From Verrucomicrobiota bacterium (GTDB taxonomy: Bacteria; Verrucomicrobiota; Verrucomicrobiia; Chthoniobacterales; SZAS-18), in assembly GCA_025353105.1 (NCBI GenBank), contig JANXRG010000035.1:62001-126000 (forward strand): 64,000 nt of DNA. Direction: 5' to 3'. The notes below the pieces were generated by a model. That model made no database searches. It was not told the origin of the DNA and worked only from the letters and a program-made list of their open reading frames with translations. This document shows, piece by piece, positions 46,889 through 55,035 of the stretch; positions within the stretch are counted from its first letter, which is position 1; the number at the start of each line of letters is the position of its first letter. Made by a program: the position numbers and the translations under genes.

Positions 46889-48034
46889 TCAGGAGGCGAG
46901 GGCTGGCTTCTCGTTCGGGGCGCCCTCCGGCCGGGTCGACGCGATGCGCCGGTAATACGAGTCACGCTGCCGTGGCTCGCGGCCGGCTTCGCGGATCGCG
47001 CGCTCGAGCGTGCCGACCGTTTGCTCCTGCGGGGTTTTCGCGCCGGCCATGTGGAAGATTTTTTCCTCCATGATCGTCCCGTGGAGGTCGTCCACGCCGT
47101 AGTTCAACGCGATTTGCGCGAGCGGCAGGCCAAGGCTCACCCAGTACGCGGTGACGTGATCGAAATTATCGAGATAGATCCGGCTCACTGCGAGATTGCG
47201 CAATTCCTCGAAGCCCGTCGCGTGACGGATGTGCCGCAGTTCCGGACGCGCGCCCTCCGGCTCGAACGCGAACGGCACGAAGCCGGTGAATCCGTGGGTC
47301 TCATCCTGCAGCTCGCGCAGGCGGCGCAGATGATCGACGCGGTGCGCGTGCGTTTCGATGTGACCGTACAGCATGGTGCAGGTGCTGCGCCCACCCAGTT
47401 GGTGCCAGGTGCGATGCACTTCGGCCCACTCGTCCGCCGTTTCCTTGCCGCGACAAATTTGATCGCGCACGACCGGGTCGAAAATTTCCGCGCCACCGCC
47501 GGTCAAGGAGCCCAGCCCGGCTTCGCGCAGCGTCTCAAGCGTTTCGCGGATCGTGCGCTTGAACACCCGCTCGGCGAGATGCCGGATCTCGACCGCCGTG
47601 AAGCATTTCAAATGCAAGTTCGGATCGAGCGCGCGCATCGCGCGCAGCAATTCGAGATACCAGTCGGACTTCAGCGTCGGGTGCAGGCCGCCGACCATGT
47701 GCACCTCCGTGATTCCCTGCTCGAGCGACGATTTCACCGTCGCGGCAATTTCTGAAATCGAATGTTCAAACGCGTGCGCCTCGCGCTTCTTCGCCCCAAA
47801 CGCGCAGAACTGGCAGGAGAGAATGCAGACGTTCGCGTAATTGATGTACCGATTGAGAATGTAGGTGGCCACGTTCCCATTCTTCCGCTCGCGCACGAGG
47901 TCTGCGATGCGGCCGAGGGCGTTGATGTCCTGGGTTGCATACAAGATGAGCGCATCGGCGTCGGACACGCGCTGCCCAACGGTCACCTTTTCGTAAATGG
48001 GCCGCAATTCGCTCGGCAGCAGGACGGAATTCAT
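46889..48034 (-). CDS. mqnE: Aminofutalosine synthase (radical SAM)
   Basis: INYANVCILSCQFCAFGAKKREAHAFEHS, EVHMVGGLHPTLKSDWYLELL, STCTMLYGHIETHAHRVDHL. Confidence 0.92.
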   Translation of the reverse strand: MNSVLLPSELRPIYEKVTVGQRVSDADALILYATQDINALGRIADLVRERKNGNVATYILNRYINYANVCILSCQFCAFGAKKREAHAFEHSISEIAATVKSSLEQGITEVHMVGGLHPTLKSDWYLELLRAMRALDPNLHLKCFTAVEIRHLAERVFKRTIRETLETLREAGLGSLTGGGAEIFDPVVRDQICRGKETADEWAEVHRTWHQLGGRSTCTMLYGHIETHAHRVDHLRRLRELQDETHGFTGFVPFAFEPEGARPELRHIRHATGFEELRNLAVSRIYLDNFDHVTAYWVSLGLPLAQIALNYGVDDLHGTIMEEKIFHMAGAKTPQEQTVGTLERAIREAGREPRQRDSYYRRIASTRPEGAPNEKPALAS

Positions 48035-48220
48035 AGGCGTCGCAGCCTCACCGCGGGCTTGTGAAAAGTTTCACAAGGAACGGTCCCACACGATGGATTT
48101 CGTGCAACCAAAAGACGCATGGCACCGTCTTTCCGTCCGGCGGATCGAAACTTTCGCGACGGGAACCGGTTTCAATTGGTTCGACTCGTGCTCTTTTCAC
48201 CGGACCGGACCACCGATTTC

Positions 48221-48823
48221 ATGGAAAGCACTGTCACCCCCGAAGCCCAGGACATCGACTGGATGCAGCGGGTGAAGCGGGGCGACCGCGACGCGTTCGC
48301 GGAGTTGGTCGAGGCGCACCAGGGGCGCGTGATTGGCACGGTGGTGCGCATGCTCGGGCCGGAGACGATGGACGCGGAGGACATTTCGCAGCAGGTATTT
48401 CTGCGGGTGTGGAAATCGGCCGCGCGCTACGAGCCGACGGCGAAATTCACGACGTGGTTGTTCACGATCACGCGCAACCTCGTCTTCAACGAGTCGCGCC
48501 GGCGCAAGAATCGACCGACCTCAAGCCTGGATGCGCCGGGCGCGGGTGGCGATGAGGACGCGAGTCCGCGGCAATTCGCGGACGAAGCGACGCCTTCGCC
48601 GGAAGCGGCGTTGCTGGAGCGGGAGATGCGGGAGGCGATTGATGCAGCGATCGCGGAGCTGCCGGAGCAGCAGCGGATGGCCGTGGTGCTGCGGCGGTAC
48701 GAAGAGATGCCATACGACGAGATCGCGCGCGTGCTTGAGCTGACGGTGCCGGCGGTGAAGAGCCTGTTGTTTCGCGCGCGGACGTTTTTGCGCGAGCGGC
48801 TGGAGAAATATCTGGCGCAGTAG
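48221..48823 (+). CDS. ECF-family RNA polymerase sigma factor
   Basis: DAFAELVEAHQGRVIGTVVRMLGPETMDAEDISQQVFLRVWKSAARY; region 4 LPEQQRMAVVLRRYEEMPYDEIARVLELTVPAVKSLLFRARTFLRE. Confidence 0.93.
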   Translation: MESTVTPEAQDIDWMQRVKRGDRDAFAELVEAHQGRVIGTVVRMLGPETMDAEDISQQVFLRVWKSAARYEPTAKFTTWLFTITRNLVFNESRRRKNRPTSSLDAPGAGGDEDASPRQFADEATPSPEAALLEREMREAIDAAIAELPEQQRMAVVLRRYEEMPYDEIARVLELTVPAVKSLLFRARTFLRERLEKYLAQ

Positions 48824-48828
48824 TGATG

Positions 48829-48851
48829 GCTCGCGTGCGCGAGACGCGAGC
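48829..48851 (+). terminator. GC-rich hairpin after the sigma gene (no U-tract; weak terminator candidate)
   Basis: GCTCGCGT-GCGCGAG-ACGCGAGC, perfect 8-bp arms, 5 nt after the stop. Confidence 0.35.
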
Positions 48852-48902
48852 GGCCTGATCGCGCATGTGGGAATTCTGCGGCGTGAGCCGCTCCAAAAAA
48901 AT

Positions 48903-49045
48903 TTGTCGTCCTGAGCGAACCCGCCTGGCGGGTGAGTCGAAGGACCTCTTGCGGCCGCTCGGCGCGGTCGCCGCTGCGCACTTTGCCAGATCACCCGAGC
49001 CGGAAAGCAGTCTGCGGTCCCTCGGCTTCGCTCGGGCTGACAAGG
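48903..49045. repeat. Imperfect inverted-repeat element (interspersed-repeat-like arms)
   Basis: Left arm TTGTCGTCCTGAGCGAA...GTCGAAGGACC; right arm GGTCCCTCGGCTTCGCTCGGGCTGACAAG, whose reverse complement CTTGTCAGCCCGAGCGAAGCCGAGGGACC resembles the left arm. Confidence 0.55.
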
Positions 49046-49142
49046 AACGAGGCGGTTCGCGCGAATCGCTTGGTGCGATCATCCCTTACGACGCGGGCGG
49101 GCGTTCGACCGTCGACCGTCGACCTGCCGTTCCCCGGTCGTC

Positions 49143-50573
49143 TCACCGCTGCAACTGGCTGTCGAGCAGCGACACCACCTGCCGCAATTTTTCGTCCTCG
49201 CCGATCCGCTTTTTCACGAGGCGATGTCCGTGCAGCACGGTGCCGTGATCGCGGCCGCCGAACGCGTCGCCGATTTCGTTGAGCGAGCATTTCGTCAGCT
49301 CGCGCGCGAGATACATCGCCACCTGCCGCGGGAAGGCGATGTTCGCCGGCCGGCGCTTGCTCGTCATGTCGGCGAGCCGCACGTCGTAATGCTCCGCCAC
49401 GGCGCGCTGGATTTGTTCGATGGTCACGACGCGACGCGCCTCCTCCTGCAGAATGTCCTTCAGCAAATGCTCCACGCGTTCAAGCGTGAGTTCGCCGGAG
49501 CCGAGCGACGCGAACGACGCGACGCGCATCAACGCGCCCTCAAGCCGGCGGACATTCGAGCGGATCTTGCGGGCCAGAAATTCCAGGATCGCCGCGTCGA
49601 GTTTCACCTGCATCCCCTCGGCCTTCTTGCGCAGAATCGCGAGACGCGTCTCGATGTCCGGTGGCTGCAACTCGGCCGTCAGGCCCCATTCAAAGCGCGA
49701 GACGAGGCGTGCCTCCAGTCCGCCAATTTCCGCCGGCGGGCGATCGCTCGAGAGGACGATCTGTTTGTGACCGTCGAAGAGCGCGTTGAACGTGTGGAAG
49801 AATTCCTCCTGCGAGCGCTCCTTGCCCGCGAAGAACTGGATGTCATCGATCAGCAGCACGTCCGCGGCGCGGTAACGCTTCCGGAAACGGACCAGCTGGT
49901 TGTTCTGGATTGCGTCGATGAACTCGTTCGTGAACTTTTCGCTCGAGACGTAAACCACGCGGGACGTCCGTTTCCGTTCTGCAATCGTAAGTCCCACTGC
50001 CTGCATGAGATGCGTCTTCCCGAGACCGACGCCCCCGTAGATGAAGAGCGGGTTGTAGGTCTTGGACGGGGCCTGCGCGACGGCGTGCGCCGCCGCGTGC
50101 GCGAACTGGTTGTTCGGCCCCACGACGAACGTCTCAAACGTGTAGCGCGAGTTCAGCCCGGGCACGATGGGCGCCTCGACCGTTCCGTCCGCCAGCTCGG
50201 CCGGCGAAGCCATCGTGGCGGCGCGCGCGGCGATCGGCAACGCTTCCTCAAAGTGCTGTGGGATCGCACTGGCTCTCGGCTGCGATGACGCGTCGGCGAT
50301 CGTGAAGAGAATCTTGCGCGGCGCGCCGAGCACGCCGGCCACCGCCGATTGCAGCACCGCGAGATAGTTACTCTCGATCCAGAATTGATGGATGCTGTTG
50401 GGCGCGCGCAGTGTGAGGGTGTCCTCGTCGGCCTCGGCAATTTCCATCGAGGCGAACCAGCGCTGGTAGCCATCCGGGCTTAACTGCGGCCGCAGAAATT
50501 CGCCGATGCTCCGCCAGATGTCTTCATAGCGATTTGTCGCTTGGGCGGGGAACAGGGGAAGTTCTGACTCCAT
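49143..50573 (-). CDS. dnaA: Chromosomal replication initiator protein DnaA
   Basis: YNPLFIYGGVGLGKTHLMQAVG, DVLLIDDIQFFAGKERSQEEFFHTFN, C-terminal FPRQVAMYLARELTKCSLNEIGDAFGGRDHGTVLHG. Confidence 0.97.
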   Translation of the reverse strand: MESELPLFPAQATNRYEDIWRSIGEFLRPQLSPDGYQRWFASMEIAEADEDTLTLRAPNSIHQFWIESNYLAVLQSAVAGVLGAPRKILFTIADASSQPRASAIPQHFEEALPIAARAATMASPAELADGTVEAPIVPGLNSRYTFETFVVGPNNQFAHAAAHAVAQAPSKTYNPLFIYGGVGLGKTHLMQAVGLTIAERKRTSRVVYVSSEKFTNEFIDAIQNNQLVRFRKRYRAADVLLIDDIQFFAGKERSQEEFFHTFNALFDGHKQIVLSSDRPPAEIGGLEARLVSRFEWGLTAELQPPDIETRLAILRKKAEGMQVKLDAAILEFLARKIRSNVRRLEGALMRVASFASLGSGELTLERVEHLLKDILQEEARRVVTIEQIQRAVAEHYDVRLADMTSKRRPANIAFPRQVAMYLARELTKCSLNEIGDAFGGRDHGTVLHGHRLVKKRIGEDEKLRQVVSLLDSQLQR

Positions 50574-50585
50574 GGTCTGAGGGGC

Positions 50586-50610
50586 AAAAAATCCCGTCGG
50601 GGGTGACGGG
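50586..50610 (-). terminator. Terminator-like hairpin immediately 5' of dnaA (argA terminator or dnaA leader attenuator)
   Basis: Minus strand CCCGTC-ACCCCC-GACGGG-A-TTTTTT, U-run ending 12 nt before the dnaA ATG. Confidence 0.6.
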
Positions 50611-50741
50611 GAAGTCGACCGTAATGGAGGGTGTCACGCGAACAAGAAAAAATGGCGATTTCGTCACGACTTTTTTCACTGCGGTGGGCGAGAAACAGCT
50701 TGACGTTGCGGAGCGCGACGCGGACGCAGCACCGGAGCGGA

Positions 50742-52091
50742 TCACGCCCCCGTGGCCGCCGCGGGTTCCACCGATAAAACATTGTTGCCCACCGGTTTGA
50801 TGAGCACGCGGGCATGCCGTCCGCTCTCGTCGTATTTCTCGCGCCGCGCGGGCGGGAGAATATCGGGCGTCGCCTCACGGAATCCGCCTTTTTGCTGGAG
50901 ATAGACGAACGCCTGGGTGGAAAGCGCGAAGAGATTTCCCAGCCCTTTTTCGCGCGCGAGATTCTCCACGAACGCCATCAAGCGGCGGCCGTAGCCGGCG
51001 TGTTCGCTCGCGCGGTTGACGTACAAACAGGCAAGCTCGCCCATGTCCTCCTTCGGGTACGGGTGCAGCGCGATGCAGCCCACGATGTTGCGGTCGACCT
51101 CGAGGACCCAGTAGTCGTCCAGCTGGTTGAGGATGTCGCTGCGCGTGCGGCGCACCAGCTCCTCGTTCTGCACCGATTGCCGGATGAGCGAGATGATGCG
51201 GCGGACATCCTTCTTCTGCGCCTTGCGGATCTGCTGGTAGTCGTTCGAATAGATCATCGTGCCGATGCCCTCGCTGCTGAAAACCTCGGTGAGCAGCGCC
51301 TCGTTTTGATGGCCGTCGAGCAGATGCACTCGCGGGATGCCCTCGCGGCACGCGCGCGCGGCCCACTCGAGCTTGAGGGCGAGGTTGCGCGGCATCGAGC
51401 CCCGGCGCTTTTTCAGGGCCTCCTCCGCTTCGGTGATCGACAGCTGGCGCACGAGCTGGCCCTCGTCCTCCAGCACGCCGGTCTCGCAAAGGAATAGAAT
51501 TTTCGCCGCTTTGAGGGCGAGCGCCACCTCCACCGCGATGGCGTCGGAATTTACCCGGTAAGTCCGGCCGTCACCGTCGATCCCCAGCGGCGGCAGCACG
51601 GGCACGACCCCCTTTTCCAACAGAAACTGCAGCGTTTCGGTGTCCACCCGTTCGACCTTTCCCGTATGCTGCTGGTCCACCCCACCGATGATGCCTAGGG
51701 GGTAGGCAATGACCACGTTCGCGTATGCCGCGCGGAGATCGACCGAGGTCAGGCCCTCGAGCAACTCGTGCGTGAGCCGCGTCGCGGCGTCGAGTCCGAC
51801 CCGCAGCGTTGCGGCGTCCGTGATGCCGGAGCCATCGGTGTTGCTCAACGTGATGCCCTCGTCCCTGGCCCGGCGCTCGATCTGGTGGCGGGCGCCGTGG
51901 ACGAGGACGACGCGGATATTCAAGGACCGCAGGACCGCGAGATCGAGCAGGAGATTCGAGAAGTTTTCCGACTCGATGATCTCGCCGTCGATCGCGATGA
52001 CAAAAATTCGGTCGCGAAAGCGCGGAACGTATTGGAGAATGCCACGGAGGTCGGCGACTTGCATTAGCGGCGGGCGGTTGGGCTCAGGCAC
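50742..52091 (-). CDS. argA: N-acetylglutamate synthase (amino-acid kinase + GNAT fusion)
   Basis: VLVHGARHQIERRARDEGI kinase-fold domain; C-terminal GNAT region LACLYVNRASEHAGYGRRLMAFVENLAREKGL. Confidence 0.9.
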   Translation of the reverse strand: MPEPNRPPLMQVADLRGILQYVPRFRDRIFVIAIDGEIIESENFSNLLLDLAVLRSLNIRVVLVHGARHQIERRARDEGITLSNTDGSGITDAATLRVGLDAATRLTHELLEGLTSVDLRAAYANVVIAYPLGIIGGVDQQHTGKVERVDTETLQFLLEKGVVPVLPPLGIDGDGRTYRVNSDAIAVEVALALKAAKILFLCETGVLEDEGQLVRQLSITEAEEALKKRRGSMPRNLALKLEWAARACREGIPRVHLLDGHQNEALLTEVFSSEGIGTMIYSNDYQQIRKAQKKDVRRIISLIRQSVQNEELVRRTRSDILNQLDDYWVLEVDRNIVGCIALHPYPKEDMGELACLYVNRASEHAGYGRRLMAFVENLAREKGLGNLFALSTQAFVYLQQKGGFREATPDILPPARREKYDESGRHARVLIKPVGNNVLSVEPAAATGA

Positions 52092-52147
52092 AATTAAACG
52101 CGGAACCCACGATTGCCACCGTCCGATTTAGAAAATTTTCCCCGTCC

Positions 52148-54355
52148 ATGACCGATCGACCTCTCGCCGAACGCATCCTTGCGCTGTTGGCCACCCCGAA
52201 ATATCTGCCCGTCGACAAGGTCGGCCTCGCCCGCAAACTCAAGCTCCCACCCGACGATCGCTCCGGTCTCCGCGAGTCACTGCGGGGTCTGGAGGAGTCC
52301 GGCCAGATCGCGCGCCTGAGTAAGGAGCGGTACGCGCTGCCCGAGGCGGCCGGCATTTTTCAGGGAACGATTTCATTCACCGAGCGCGGTGCGGCGTTCA
52401 TCCGCACCGAGCGCGAGGACGCGCCGGATCTGTTTGTGCCGCCCGATCACGCCGGCACCGCTTTTCCGGGCGACCGCGTGGTCGTGCGCGTGACGTCGAG
52501 CGGGTCGCGTGGTCGTTCCGGTGGCGCTCGCGGCGAACGCCAGACGGCGCGCGTGGTCAAGGTCATCGAACGCGCGAGCGAAACCCTCGTTGGTACGCTG
52601 CAGGCGAAGGGACACGTCCATGAGGTGGTGGCCGACGACACGCGTTTTCCACAGCGCGTCCACGTGCGGATGAAAGATTCCGAGGCCAGGGGCCAGAAAC
52701 CGCTGCCGGGCTGGAAGGTCGTTGTGCGCCTGAAGCCGTGGGCGTCGCGCCATCATCCGCTAGAGGGCACAATTGTCGAGTCGCTCGGGCCGGCCGACGG
52801 CGCGGGCGTGGACATGCTTTCAATCATCCGGAAGCATCATTTGCCGCTCGAATTTCCCGCCGACGTGCAGGCCGAAGCTGATGCGATTTCCGAAAGCGTG
52901 CCGGCGTCCGCGCGCGCCGACCGCGAGGATCTGCGCTCCCGCCCGGTGTTCACGATTGATCCGGACGACGCGCGCGACTTCGATGACGCGATCGAGGTGG
53001 AGGCATTACCGGCGGGGGGCTGGCGCCTGCACGTCCACATCGCGGACGTTTCGCATTATGTCGCGCCCGGCACGGCGCTGGACCATGAGGCGCAGCGGCG
53101 CGGCAACAGCGTTTATCTCGCCGACCGCGTCATCCCGATGCTGCCCGAGCGCCTGAGCAACGGCGTGTGCAGCCTGCAGCCGCGCGTCGATCGGCTGGCG
53201 TTTTCCGCGTTCATCGATTTCGACCCGGACGCCCGGGTGCGCCGGGCCCGCTTCGGCCGCTCCGTCATTCGCAGCGCGCAGCGATACACTTACAAGGAAG
53301 CTTTTGCCGTGCTCCAGGGCCCGCGTGGCGAATCGCGGCTGAGTGAGCATTTGCACCGTGCCTGGGATCTGGCGTCGAAGCTCCGCGCGCGGCGGTTCCG
53401 CGAGGGCGCGCTCGATCTTGAGATGCCGGAAGTAAAGGTCTACCTCGATGCGACCGGCCGGCCGACGCACCTGGAAAAGGTGGTGCACGACGCCGCGCAT
53501 CAACTCATTGAGGAGTTCATGCTTGCGGCGAACGATGCCGTGGCGCACGCGCTCAAGCACCGGACCATCCCGACGATTTACCGCATCCACGAGGATCCGG
53601 ATCCGGAGCGGCTGCTCGATTTCCGCGAATTCGCGCGCACCTATGGCTACCGCGTCGGCGACGTCACGCAGCGGGCCGAAATCCAGCGCGTGCTCGAACT
53701 GGCGCGCGGCCGGCCGGAGGAACAGGCGATTCGAGTGGCCCTGTTGAAAAGCCTCAAGCGCGCCGGTTACCGCCAGGATCCGCTCGGCCATTACGGTCTC
53801 GCTAAAACCAATTACGCCCACTTCACCAGCCCGATTCGGCGGTATGCCGATCTCGTCGTCCACCGCTCGCTCGCGCAGATGATCCGCGCCGTGCCGGCCG
53901 GACGCGTCAAGTCGACCGACATGCGCGCCATCGCCCTGCACCTCTCGGGGACCGAGCGGACCGCGGCCGACGCCGAGAAGGAATCCGTGAAGCTGAAGAA
54001 ACTCGAATTCTTCCGCGACGAGGTGGAGCGCGGCGATCGCTTTCAGGCAATGATCATGGACGTCCGCGAATTCGGGGTCGTCGTCGAACTGCCGGATTTC
54101 GACGTGGGCGGCCGCGTGCGCATGAACGATATGGGCGACGATAATTTCTGGTTCGACCCCGCGCAGCGCACGATCGTAGCGCGTCGCTCGCGTCTGACGT
54201 ACAAGGCCGGTGACCGCGTCGAAGTGCAGGTGGCTGCGGTCGACCTCCTGCGACAGCAGATCGATTTTCGGTTCTTTGCGCCAGCCGCGGCGAAGGCACC
54301 GGCGCCGAAATCGAAGCCTGCGCCACCGTCGCACAAGCGCCGGCGGCGGTGCTGA
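52148..54355 (+). CDS. rnr: Ribonuclease R (RNB domain, basic C-terminal tail)
   Basis: FTIDPDDARDFDDAIEVE, HIADVSHYV, VYLADRVIPMLPERLSNGVCSL, NYAHFTSPIRRYADLVVHR, S1 domain. Confidence 0.95.
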   Translation: MTDRPLAERILALLATPKYLPVDKVGLARKLKLPPDDRSGLRESLRGLEESGQIARLSKERYALPEAAGIFQGTISFTERGAAFIRTEREDAPDLFVPPDHAGTAFPGDRVVVRVTSSGSRGRSGGARGERQTARVVKVIERASETLVGTLQAKGHVHEVVADDTRFPQRVHVRMKDSEARGQKPLPGWKVVVRLKPWASRHHPLEGTIVESLGPADGAGVDMLSIIRKHHLPLEFPADVQAEADAISESVPASARADREDLRSRPVFTIDPDDARDFDDAIEVEALPAGGWRLHVHIADVSHYVAPGTALDHEAQRRGNSVYLADRVIPMLPERLSNGVCSLQPRVDRLAFSAFIDFDPDARVRRARFGRSVIRSAQRYTYKEAFAVLQGPRGESRLSEHLHRAWDLASKLRARRFREGALDLEMPEVKVYLDATGRPTHLEKVVHDAAHQLIEEFMLAANDAVAHALKHRTIPTIYRIHEDPDPERLLDFREFARTYGYRVGDVTQRAEIQRVLELARGRPEEQAIRVALLKSLKRAGYRQDPLGHYGLAKTNYAHFTSPIRRYADLVVHRSLAQMIRAVPAGRVKSTDMRAIALHLSGTERTAADAEKESVKLKKLEFFRDEVERGDRFQAMIMDVREFGVVVELPDFDVGGRVRMNDMGDDNFWFDPAQRTIVARRSRLTYKAGDRVEVQVAAVDLLRQQIDFRFFAPAAAKAPAPKSKPAPPSHKRRRRC

Positions 54356-54394
54356 CGGCCGAAACTTTTTGCTTTTGGCGCGGATCAATGGGGC

Positions 54395-54969
54395 ATGAAT
54401 CGTCTCGTGCTCCGCGTGATCGTCGGCATGCTTGCGCCGCGGCCCGGCGTGACGCAGACGCGGCTGTCCGAGGTGACAACGGTCGTGGTCACTATCACGA
54501 ACGGCGGCGGCAGCGGGACCTTCGACGCGGCCCGCTCGATGCACGTTTGGGTGGGCGCGCCGGGCATCGCCTGCGTCTTTGATCGCTGGCTTGGCGATAC
54601 CTATGCGCCAGTCGATCCCCTGCGCACACGATGCCACTTCCCGATGCGCTCCGGGCGGCGACCGGGATCCCGCCGTGATTTTGAATGTCCCACCCGGTGC
54701 CGACGCGGCAGGAGTGCGTGGGACGGCCGGCGTCCTCGGCGTCGCACGGGTGGAAGCGTACGAGCTTTTCTAGACGGCCCCGAGTCGTTCCGGTAATTTT
54801 AGCTGGCCGCGCGACGCCGCCAGTGAACGCGTCCGGCGAAACTTCGCTGAAATTGGGCTTGATTCGTGGGGATGGGATGCGCATTCTCTGGCGCGTTCAA
54901 GGCCCCGGGCGTCCCAGTCGATCCAGTTGGAGGCATTTGCTTTGCCGCGATGGTTCCGCCGATCGATGA
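54395..54969 (+). pseudogene. Frameshifted remnant(s) of a large secreted protein (InlB-type repeat plus recurrent C-terminal domain pieces)
   Basis: VTTVVVTITNGGGSGTFDAARSMHVWV...VFDRWLGDTYAPVDPL, then other-frame TMPLPDA; DPAVILNVPPGAD...RGTAGVLGVARVEAYELF*; SGETSLKLGLIRGDGMRILWRVQGPG in a third frame. Confidence 0.45.
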
Positions 54970-55035
54970 AGGGTTTCCGCGGTGCTTCCTTAGCCCCCCA
55001 ACATCATCACCCCATCATTGTAGGAACCCCCTAAC

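Noticed and set aside
50574-50741. oriC next to dnaA
   Set aside because: No TTATCCACA-like boxes or AT-rich unwinding element seen in this 168-nt gap.
53006-54637. 543-aa minus-strand ORF opposite rnr
   Set aside because: Fully antisense to RNase R with its RNB motifs; typical high-GC artefact.
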